The notes under the pieces were generated by a model, which was not told the DNA's origin, did no database searches, and saw only the letters and a list, made by a program, of their open reading frames with translations. The translations under genes were made by a program, and so were the position numbers. A stretch of DNA of 22,319 nt. Source: DATGSL01 sp964645585 (GTDB taxonomy: Bacteria > Verrucomicrobiota > Verrucomicrobiia > Opitutales > T3Sed10-336). Where the stretch lies: positions 1 to 22,319 of the forward strand of contig CAZYAN010000059.1 in assembly GCA_964645585.1 (NCBI GenBank), in the 5' to 3' direction. Positions 6,952 through 13,671 of the stretch are shown here, piece after piece (position 1 is the first letter of the stretch; each line of letters opens with the position of its first letter).

Positions 6952-8154
6952 TTACGGGAAGTTTTCCAGCGTAAATCCGCCGTAGAAACCCCAGCCGCTC
7001 GCGGCAGGATCGACGATTGCGGAGAAGGTGCCGGAGGTTTCCGTTTCGAATTGGAGGAAAGCGTTGATTTGCACGAGCCCGCTAAGGACAAACAGAACCC
7101 GCCCGCTGACCGGATCCTGAAAATAAAGATAATCGAGATCGCGCGGCACTTCTTCGCCATTGAAACTTCCGGTGCCCAGCCAAGGCGCGTCGGGACTCTC
7201 GGCTCGGTCGGTTTCGAAATTCAGGACAAAACTGAGATCGTGTGATTCGGAATTGAGGGTCAGGCGCTTGCCGACGATCTTCGCGGCAACGTAGCCATAC
7301 TCGATGGCGGCGAGCCGGAAAAACTGCCGGCTCTTACCGAGAGTGATGGCTGAGAGATCGAGCGAGGAATCGGCGGGAGCAGTAGTGTGAAAAGGCAACG
7401 GATGGGGTGTCCAGGTTTGCAAATCGCTCGAGACAAAAAGCACTTCCTGCTGGTAGATTCGCCGCGGAAATTGCAGGGCGGGCAGAGGGTCCATTGTCAT
7501 CGTCGGAGTGAGCGTGTTGAGCTTGGGAAGCCGCTGGGAATCGACGTCGAACGCTTCGGCGTCCGCGCCGTTCCGCACGATCTCGATGGTCTCGATGATG
7601 ACAGGATCGATCGGCCGGTCGTTGTTGCCCGTTTCCGTCTGACTGATCGCAAAAACCGTGTCCATGCCCTCGACAACTTCTCCGAAAACGGAATGTTTGA
7701 AATCGAGGTGGGGCGTCGGAGCGACGGTGATGAAGAATTGGCTGCCATTGGTATCCGGTCCGGCGTTTGCCATGGAAAGAACGCCCGCCTTGTTGTGCAG
7801 ACGACCGGTGGAGAACTCGTTCCCGAACTGATAGCCGGGACCGTCCGTGCCTTGTCCGTTCGGTGACCCTCCTTGGATCATGAAGTTCTTGATCACACGG
7901 TGGAAGGTCAGGCCGTCATAAAACGGGCGCTTAACAAGGCCGGCCGCCGGATCGATGAAAGGACGTGTGCCTTCAGCGAGTCCGACGAAATTCGCGACGG
8001 TCATCGGGGCGTCCTCGAAAAACAGCTCGCAGACGAATGCACCGCGATTCGTTTGGAAGACGGCGAAGATCCCAGGATCGGCGGGCGCGGCGGCCGCGCC
8101 GACCGCGGAGAGCAGATTAACGGCCAGCAGGAGAGAAAGACGAAGCGGCTTCAT
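6952..8154 (-). CDS. Exported cyclophilin-type peptidyl-prolyl isomerase with C-terminal extension
   Basis: Product of 400 residues. A Sec signal peptide occupies residues 1 to about 23 (cleavage near AAAA-PADPG), so it acts outside the cytoplasm. The cyclophilin domain covers about 28-195: FHRVI with R86 (equivalent to the catalytic arginine), FMIQGGSP (91-98), GSQFFIT (138-143 region) and LDFKHSVFGEV (150-160). It should catalyse cis-trans isomerisation of proline peptide bonds in exported proteins. Bacterial cyclophilins usually end near here, but this one carries about 200 more residues. Residues 236-282 contain VLFVSSDLQTWTP and SRQFFRLAA, matching a module also found in the amidase and LamG proteins. 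The final 110 residues are beta-rich and unrecognised. The ATG start is preceded by no clear ribosome binding site. It lies upstream of the DUF4139 gene. Confidence 0.92.
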   Translation of the reverse strand: MKPLRLSLLLAVNLLSAVGAAAAPADPGIFAVFQTNRGAFVCELFFEDAPMTVANFVGLAEGTRPFIDPAAGLVKRPFYDGLTFHRVIKNFMIQGGSPNGQGTDGPGYQFGNEFSTGRLHNKAGVLSMANAGPDTNGSQFFITVAPTPHLDFKHSVFGEVVEGMDTVFAISQTETGNNDRPIDPVIIETIEIVRNGADAEAFDVDSQRLPKLNTLTPTMTMDPLPALQFPRRIYQQEVLFVSSDLQTWTPHPLPFHTTAPADSSLDLSAITLGKSRQFFRLAAIEYGYVAAKIVGKRLTLNSESHDLSFVLNFETDRAESPDAPWLGTGSFNGEEVPRDLDYLYFQDPVSGRVLFVLSGLVQINAFLQFETETSGTFSAIVDPAASGWGFYGGFTLENFP

Positions 8155-8235
8155 AATGGATAACGGTTGTCACCCGCCTCTTATTTCATCGCCGATTCCG
8201 CGAGTCGATGTCTTTTGACTCCTCCGCCCTACTGA

Positions 8236-8281
8236 GTGAACGGGAACCTGAATCGCCAGGTGAAGCCAGGCTCTCGTTCAC
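8236..8281. repeat. Long imperfect hairpin between phosphodiesterase and cyclophilin genes
   Basis: GTGAACGGGAACCTG (8236-8250) faces CAGGCTCTCGTTCAC (8267-8281): 13 Watson-Crick pairs, one G-T pair and one mismatch, around a 16-nt loop. It lies in the 248-bp gap 8155-8402, which has no gene. It is about 120 bp downstream of the three-gene cassette on the minus strand but lacks a T-tract, so it could be an mRNA-stabilising end or factor-dependent terminator. Confidence 0.45.
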
Positions 8282-8402
8282 AGTCCGCCGGCATCCGTGT
8301 CACCGACCATCCAGCGACCCGGGAAGTTCTCAACTCATTTAGCAGCCAATCCCATCCCAGGCGAAGGATACCCTGCGCCAACTGCCCCGCGACGCGAACG
8401 CG

Positions 8403-9347
8403 TCAGTCTTCCTGCCCGCTGGCCGAAACCGGTTCAGAAGAAACGCGGCTCTCGAATGCGGTGGTAACAGGCCGGCCCCAGAATGACTCGGGAACAGGAA
8501 TGCCCAATGCCCAGAGAGCGGTCGCGGCGGTATCGTACTGAACCACAGGTCTCGTTACAGTGAAATTTTGCTTCACGCCTGCACCCCAAACGATCCACGG
8601 GATCAGCACGTCCTCCCGCTCAGCCGTCCCGTGGGTTCCGACGATCTCACCGGCCTTGTTCGTGGTGTCATGGGAACCATGGTCCGCTGTTAGGATGAAC
8701 ACGCTGTCGTCCAGCAAACCGGCATCAGCGACCGCCTGTTTCACCAGGCCAAGCGCGGCATCCGAGTCGATAAACGCCTGAAACTTCTCCGCCGACTCCG
8801 TGCCATGCCGATGCCCCATCGAATCTGGATCGCGGAAGTGGATAAAGCAAAGGTTCGGTTTCAGCTCGGCAACTTGGTTCGCAAACGCCGCCGCAACAGC
8901 TAACGCGTTATCCTCGGGTTGAGGCCAAACAAAGCGATCAAGCGTCCCGGGAAGGTCCAATTGCCTGAATTTCTCCTTGCCGACAAACATGGCAGTCGTC
9001 AGCCCCGCCTCTTTTGCGATACCAAAAATCGTCGGTACCGACAAAGGTTCCCGATCTTCCCGGTAACTGTTCCAAAGGATCTGGTGAGCCTGAATGCCCA
9101 CGCCTGTCAGCATGGATGTATGGGACGGAAGCGTGCTGCTGGGAACGATTGTGTAGGCGCTCCAGGTGCGAGCACCCTCGCGGGCCATCGCATGAAACAC
9201 CGGCATGTCCGCCTTCTGAATCGTATCAGGATTCCCTTGATCGAAACTGATAATAAAAACGTGCTTAGCGAACGGCGACGCGATCAATCCAGGCGCCAGC
9301 AGAAACAGGCCAAGCAGAGGCGCGATAAAAACCTTTTTGTATATCAT
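8403..9347 (-). CDS. Exported alkaline-phosphatase-superfamily phosphodiesterase (NPP type)
   Basis: Product of 314 residues with a Sec signal peptide (residues 1-24, ending GLIAS). It belongs to the type I phosphodiesterase / nucleotide pyrophosphatase branch. The two-metal active site is complete: D36 (SFDQ), nucleophile T72 (TLPSHTSMLTG), D175 and H179 (DPDSMGHRHG), D222 and H223 (TADHG) and H239 (GTHG). A threonine rather than serine or cysteine nucleophile and the DxxGH motif favour phosphodiester or pyrophosphate hydrolysis over sulfate esters. The substrate is unknown: nucleotides, glycan-linked phosphodiesters and phospholipid head groups are all possible. It lies 52 bp downstream of the prepilin-like gene and is probably the last gene of a three-gene unit. 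The gap holds a small ATCTC-GAA-GAGAT hairpin (9368-9380). Confidence 0.9.
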   Translation of the reverse strand: MIYKKVFIAPLLGLFLLAPGLIASPFAKHVFIISFDQGNPDTIQKADMPVFHAMAREGARTWSAYTIVPSSTLPSHTSMLTGVGIQAHQILWNSYREDREPLSVPTIFGIAKEAGLTTAMFVGKEKFRQLDLPGTLDRFVWPQPEDNALAVAAAFANQVAELKPNLCFIHFRDPDSMGHRHGTESAEKFQAFIDSDAALGLVKQAVADAGLLDDSVFILTADHGSHDTTNKAGEIVGTHGTAEREDVLIPWIVWGAGVKQNFTVTRPVVQYDTAATALWALGIPVPESFWGRPVTTAFESRVSSEPVSASGQED

Positions 9348-9399
9348 AATCTGAATGTTTCCAATCTATCTCGAAGAGATCGCGAACTATATAAGCAGG

Positions 9400-10074
9400 C
9401 TATTCCGGGCAGGTGCGAGCATGAAAGCTGCGTTCGAATTTATCATTCGTATCCTGATAACTTACCCACTCCACGTGTCCGTCAGCAAAGCCCCAGTTCC
9501 ACCCGTCCGCACCATGGTTCATTCGTGCGTCTGGACAGTTATTCCAAGGGGCATTATCGACAACAAGAACCGTCTGCGTCCGAATGTGTTCGGGGATTAA
9601 GTTCGGGGCCTTCTTCATGCCCGAGTATTCACCCGTCGTAAAATACCCGAAATACTCGTAGCTGTGCCCGCCTGATGAATCATCGCGTCCTTGCGGAGCC
9701 GGCCGTCGAAGGTGGCGAGTGATCCCCGCGGCCACGAGTTCCTTATCGATGACGTTTTTCGAACTTGGACAGAGAAACAAGTCCGTATCGTCCACGTAAT
9801 CCGGGTAAAGACCTTCTGGAGCATTGTCGTCACTGGCGGAAACCATCACCCAGTAGCCGATATCGTCGTTGTCCTGAGCATACAGAAGCATCCCCATGAC
9901 CTGCTGACGCAAATTGCTTCCGCAGACGGCTCGTCGTGTCCTCTCGCGAACTGACGCGGTGACCGGGATCAGAAGGGCGGCCAGGATCCCGATCACCGCG
10001 ATCACCGTGAGCAGCTCAATCAAGGTGAATGCAGCCTGACCGTGCCGAATAGATAGTTTATTGAGCGAGCGCAT
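9400..10074 (-). CDS. Prepilin-like protein with H-x10-DG motif
   Basis: Product of 224 residues. A short basic leader is followed by a type IV prepilin / type II secretion pseudopilin cleavage and methylation region: cleavage before F16, then FTLIE with the conserved glutamate at +5 (E20) and a hydrophobic helix to about residue 40. The -1 residue is alanine, not the usual glycine. The globular part (CGSNLRQQVMGMLLYAQDND) resembles the large DUF1559-like pseudopilin family of Planctomycetes and Verrucomicrobiota. Near the C-terminus H187 is followed ten residues later by DG (198-199), an H-x9-DG-like motif with one extra residue. It is expected in the inner membrane or periplasm after prepilin peptidase processing. 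It sits between the LamG-like gene (49 bp upstream) and the phosphodiesterase gene (52 bp downstream). The cargo or assembly system is unknown, and no secretion ATPase is nearby. Confidence 0.9.
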   Translation of the reverse strand: MRSLNKLSIRHGQAAFTLIELLTVIAVIGILAALLIPVTASVRERTRRAVCGSNLRQQVMGMLLYAQDNDDIGYWVMVSASDDNAPEGLYPDYVDDTDLFLCPSSKNVIDKELVAAGITRHLRRPAPQGRDDSSGGHSYEYFGYFTTGEYSGMKKAPNLIPEHIRTQTVLVVDNAPWNNCPDARMNHGADGWNWGFADGHVEWVSYQDTNDKFERSFHARTCPE

Positions 10075-10123
10075 GGTGGTGGAACACGTTAGCTGATTTG
10101 CTATTTATATAAGGTGCGGAGAA

Positions 10124-12139
10124 CTAAAGCTTCCGCAAGCGGTAAAAGCCGCGTGCAGCGCTTTCATCAAATGTAACAAATACCCGTTCGCCAAAACCGA
10201 GGCCCGAGATGACGGATCCAACACTTTGCCAATCGCCAGTCAGATCATCAGTGGCTTCAATCTGGTAGTCGGTTCCCCCTTCTGCCGCAAACGTCAGCGT
10301 TACCTGATTTGTCGGCATGTCAAAAGCAACCTCCTGCTCCAGCTGAAGATAGTAAGGAAGGTCGTATTTGTCAGCCAAGTACTTGCCTACTTCGTTACGT
10401 TCCTCACGTGAAAGCGCGCGCTGGTAGAAAAGAATCTCGGCTATATCGCCTTCCCAGTTGTTTCTGAGATCATCGGTGGTATTCGCGCCGATGCGGACAA
10501 CCGCGGAACCGATTGCTTCGGATCGGCCGGTCGACTCCGACAGCACTCGCTCGACTTCGTACCCATCGCGGTAAAGCGTATAGCGGCCGTTCAGGAAGTC
10601 GGATACCGACGAGTCAATGCCCCAAACATTATTTACACGGTCCCCGCCATACAGAGTCACCGCGGCGTCGCTTTCCATCCTTCTGACCTGCATGGCATTT
10701 CGGCCGCCGGTACGATACTGGACAAAGCGGATGCTTCCAGCGCTGCCGCTCAGGCGGAGGATATTCTGGGCGCCTTGCTGCTGATTCTGGACCACCGCGA
10801 AACAGGTGGCGCCCTCGATGTCGTTCATCAGGTTCAGCGCCGCTGTGGAAGTGGTATTGAGAGCGGATAGATCGAAGATGAGGGACGGACGGCCGTTGGG
10901 GCCGGAGGCCCAAAAGTAGGGGCGGGCATCGGTCGCGAGAACCATCGGCGTAAACACAATGTCGTTCCCTTGGGCGTCACGCCATTCCGTCACCCGGATG
11001 CCATCGAGCGTTAAGGTATCCGCCGCGGACGCGTCCATGTGGAGAGCAAGTCCATCGGTGATCGGCAGAATCGGGTCGGCCGAAGGGTTCGGAGTCCACG
11101 GTTCCGACGTCACAATCACGCGAACCTGGACCTGACTCGGATCGAGCTGCAAGCCCGTTTCAAACGGTTGGCCATCACCCACATGCGTGAGAATGGTTTC
11201 CCAGTTCTCGCCGTCGCTGGACTGCTGGATCGCATATTCCTTTTCAGCCTCCGTTTCGAATTGGACCCGGACCGCGCGACTGATCCCCAAGTACTCCTGG
11301 AAAGGACCATGCGGTGTGACGGAGGCGAAAGTGGTTCCGATTCGAAGTTCGTCGATATCGAGCAGGACTCGGCCGCGCAACAGCACGTAATTGAATTCGG
11401 TATTGTTGGTCGCGGTCGCAATGTCCGGTTCGCCGAGTTCGGCTTCCGACTCCAAGTCGGGGTTGAACCACAAGGAAAGCTGAATCTGCTCGGAGGTGTT
11501 TTCGGGAAAATCCATTCGGAGCAGATACATCACGGCCTCCGAGGTGGCCGGACCGGTGGCGATTACCGTAACATCGTTTCGTACTTGGATGCCCCAGTTG
11601 GCACTGGTGCCATTGATCTTCCCGAGGCGAATGCGGTAGGTGCCGGAACCGTTGTGATTCAATCCGAGGAAACCGAAACCAGTCGCGTTGTCGCCCTGCC
11701 CCTGCGCCAGAAACGACACCCAGACCGACTCTCCCGGCGTATTCAGGTTGCGCGGCAATGGCCGGATGGAAAAGGCGTTGTTAACGAGGCGTGCCTGTCC
11801 CGGCTGTGTCAGCAACCGATTACCGCGGCTGTCCGTGTAGGAGAGGGCTTTCGTCCGGGCTCCGGCATAGTCGCCCGTCACGTCTCGCGGTTCCGCGGCG
11901 ATTCCGTTGAGGGGACTCGCCGTTTCCTCCCACGGGGCCGGCCATCCGATACCTCCGTTCAGACCACCGATCCCCTCCGCAATAACACCGTCATCCGTCC
12001 ATTGATGACGATCGTAGTTAAACCCCTCGTAGACGATGAGTTCCGCCGAGGCGGTGTTGAAAGCAACCGCGATTCCGGCGACTAGACAAGCGAGAGCAGC
12101 CCGCTTCTTTCCCTGGTGCCTGCAAACCGTAGATTCCAT
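10124..12139 (-). CDS. Exported LamG / concanavalin-A-like surface protein
   Basis: Product of 671 residues. The signal peptide ends after FNTASA (residue 32). Residues 33 to about 275 form a beta-rich, ConA-like domain beginning LIVYEGFNY, a form common in verrucomicrobial exported proteins. Residues 290-340 carry a short module with YAIQQSSDGENWET. Residues about 362-590 are a LamG-like laminin G/pentraxin domain (LALHMDASAADTL, then GDIAEILFYQRALSREER). The last 62 residues hold a second short module with DYQIEATDDLTGDWQS and GFYRLRKL. No transmembrane anchor or catalytic motif is seen, so carbohydrate or surface binding is the best guess. A good ribosome binding site, AAAGGA (12146-12151 on the minus strand), lies six bases before the ATG. 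It is first in a three-gene unit divergent from lacI. Confidence 0.88.
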   Translation of the reverse strand: MESTVCRHQGKKRAALACLVAGIAVAFNTASAELIVYEGFNYDRHQWTDDGVIAEGIGGLNGGIGWPAPWEETASPLNGIAAEPRDVTGDYAGARTKALSYTDSRGNRLLTQPGQARLVNNAFSIRPLPRNLNTPGESVWVSFLAQGQGDNATGFGFLGLNHNGSGTYRIRLGKINGTSANWGIQVRNDVTVIATGPATSEAVMYLLRMDFPENTSEQIQLSLWFNPDLESEAELGEPDIATATNNTEFNYVLLRGRVLLDIDELRIGTTFASVTPHGPFQEYLGISRAVRVQFETEAEKEYAIQQSSDGENWETILTHVGDGQPFETGLQLDPSQVQVRVIVTSEPWTPNPSADPILPITDGLALHMDASAADTLTLDGIRVTEWRDAQGNDIVFTPMVLATDARPYFWASGPNGRPSLIFDLSALNTTSTAALNLMNDIEGATCFAVVQNQQQGAQNILRLSGSAGSIRFVQYRTGGRNAMQVRRMESDAAVTLYGGDRVNNVWGIDSSVSDFLNGRYTLYRDGYEVERVLSESTGRSEAIGSAVVRIGANTTDDLRNNWEGDIAEILFYQRALSREERNEVGKYLADKYDLPYYLQLEQEVAFDMPTNQVTLTFAAEGGTDYQIEATDDLTGDWQSVGSVISGLGFGERVFVTFDESAARGFYRLRKL

Positions 12140-12181
12140 AATTTGTCCTTTGTTTTTGGGTGTTGTGGTATTTTCTGTGCA

Positions 12182-12214
12182 ATTTTACCTGCTGGCTGGA
12201 CGGCGTGAGCGCTC
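12182..12214 (-). promoter_or_regulatory. Candidate promoter and LacI-type operator for the LamG cassette
   Basis: On the minus strand a -10-like TAAAAT (12182-12187) lies 43 bases before the LamG ATG. Nineteen bases further upstream is the perfect palindrome GAGCGCTC (12207-12214), with a central CG like LacI/GalR operators, where a -35 box would lie; the -35 itself is poor. A repressor bound there would block the cassette. The link to the adjacent lacI-type gene is inference. Confidence 0.35.
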
Positions 12215-12387
12215 GAACTTTTGGCTCTTATCCTAAAGTTCATTTGTGACGTTTCGGTTCCGGTTCGAGATTCTTTTCGCAACGCCTGAAGTTGGAGAAG
12301 TGCGGGACCGAGCTTGCCCGTCAGGGATATTTGCTTCGGATCGCGTTCGATTGGCTCGCAGGTTCATTGGAAAAGAACTCGGAATAC

Positions 12388-12427
12388 TTGACACCAAGGT
12401 TCCCGCTTCTGTTTTCGCGTGTCGAAA
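12388..12427 (+). promoter_or_regulatory. Candidate control site upstream of the lacI-type gene
   Basis: A perfect TTGACA (12388-12393) is followed 19 bp later by the inverted repeat TTTCG-CGTGT-CGAAA (12413-12427), occupying the place a -10 box would take; no good -10 is seen at 17 bp. It lies about 80-115 bp before the regulator's ATG and may be an autoregulatory operator. The rest of the 366-bp gap 12140-12505 holds no gene that I can support. Confidence 0.3.
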
Positions 12428-12505
12428 TTGTTTCTACTGGACCTGTACAATTGAGATGTAAAGCGAACTTGACCGTGTTCTCGCGCGCTATTTCATAAGC
12501 GCCTG

Positions 12506-13549
12506 ATGGACCGTGAGCGCCGCATTACGATTCGGGACGTGGCGAAGGCCGCCGGCTACTCCAAATCTGCTGTCTCCCTGGCTCTCCGCAACCATCCGAG
12601 CCTGCCGGATGCGACGAAAAACCGGATTCGGGAAGCGGCTGAGCGGCTGGGGTACCGGCCCGATCCGACCCTCCGTGCGTTGGCACATTACCGTTACGGC
12701 AACACAGCGACTGGGGCCCCGGTAATCGCATGGCTCTCGAACTGGCCCTCGCGCGATCAATGGAAACAGGGCCTGTGGGGAGAACACTTCGCCGGCGCCG
12801 TTCACCAGGCTGAACAGCTTGGGTACCGGATTGAACATTTCTGGCTGCGGGAGCCGAACCTTACAATCGCGCGCTTGGAGCAAGTGCTCCTCACACGAAG
12901 CATTCGCGGCCTGATCATCGCGCCCCAGCCGATTCCCCACCCGGAAATCACCTTGTCGTGGGAACGGTACGCCGCCGTTTCGATCGGCTATTCACTCCAG
13001 TCCCCGGCCGTGCACCGCGTTGTCAGTTTCCATTATCGCTCGATGAGCCTCGTGGCGCGGAAACTGCGCGAGAGAGGCTACCGGCGCGTCGGCTTCATCA
13101 CAACCGAAGCGATCGAAGTCCGGAACGAATCCGCCTTGCGCGCATCGTTTCTCGTCGAGGCAAACCCCCACGGGGATCCGCCCGTGCCTCCCCTGTCAAT
13201 TCAGCCAAAAGATCGAACCATCTACGAACGCTGGCAAAAAAAATATAAGCCGGACGCGATCGCGGTTACCGACCTTCGACTCGCGATGACGATCCGCAAA
13301 TGGTCCGAAGAGATGAAGAAATCCATTCCGCGAGATCTGGGGCTCGTGGTGCTCTTCAACGTTCCCGCCGACAGCGACATTACCGGGATTCACGAACACC
13401 CCCGACAGATCGGCGCAACCGCGGTAAACGTCCTCGGCAGCCTTTTGTTTCACAACGCTCTCGGTCTCCCGGATGTTCCCACATGCACTATGATCGATGG
13501 AAGCTGGGTGGAAGGGCGGACGGTGCGCGCCGCACCGCCCCGAACCTGA
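12506..13549 (+). CDS. LacI/GalR-family transcriptional regulator
   Basis: Product of 347 residues. The N-terminal helix-turn-helix is typical LacI (ITIRDVAKAAGYSKSAVSLALRNH, residues 7-30), followed by the hinge-type stretch AAERLGYRPDPTLRALA (44-60). The rest is a periplasmic-binding-protein-like effector domain (about 72-335) with RRVGFITTEAI and a DAIAVTDLRLA segment. It should bind a palindromic operator and respond to a small ligand, often a sugar; the ligand cannot be read from the sequence. The start at 12506 directly precedes the HTH but has no Shine-Dalgarno. It is divergent from the LamG/prepilin/phosphodiesterase unit, which is its most likely target, and convergent with the amidase gene. 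Confidence 0.93.
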   Translation: MDRERRITIRDVAKAAGYSKSAVSLALRNHPSLPDATKNRIREAAERLGYRPDPTLRALAHYRYGNTATGAPVIAWLSNWPSRDQWKQGLWGEHFAGAVHQAEQLGYRIEHFWLREPNLTIARLEQVLLTRSIRGLIIAPQPIPHPEITLSWERYAAVSIGYSLQSPAVHRVVSFHYRSMSLVARKLRERGYRRVGFITTEAIEVRNESALRASFLVEANPHGDPPVPPLSIQPKDRTIYERWQKKYKPDAIAVTDLRLAMTIRKWSEEMKKSIPRDLGLVVLFNVPADSDITGIHEHPRQIGATAVNVLGSLLFHNALGLPDVPTCTMIDGSWVEGRTVRAAPPRT

Positions 13550-13598
13550 CTTCGCTACGCCGGCTAGGGTCAAATGGCACTTGAAACCTTTCTGAACC

Positions 13599-13628
13599 CA
13601 AAGCGCGGCGGCGGCATCTTGCGCTTTG
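13599..13628. terminator. Hairpin between convergent lacI-type and amidase genes
   Basis: CAAAGCGC (13599-13606) pairs perfectly with GCGCTTTG (13621-13628) around a 14-nt loop, midway in the 122-bp gap between two convergent genes. Neither side has a good T-run (TT on the plus strand only), so a bidirectional terminator is likely from position rather than sequence. Confidence 0.4.
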
Positions 13629-13671
13629 TTATGCCGACCAGCAGCGGGAAACCTTTGCGCGGTCCTCGCCT

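Noticed and set aside
11039..12085. 348-codon plus-strand frame opposite the LamG gene
   Set aside because: Antisense shadow of a gene with signal peptide, Shine-Dalgarno and recognisable domains.
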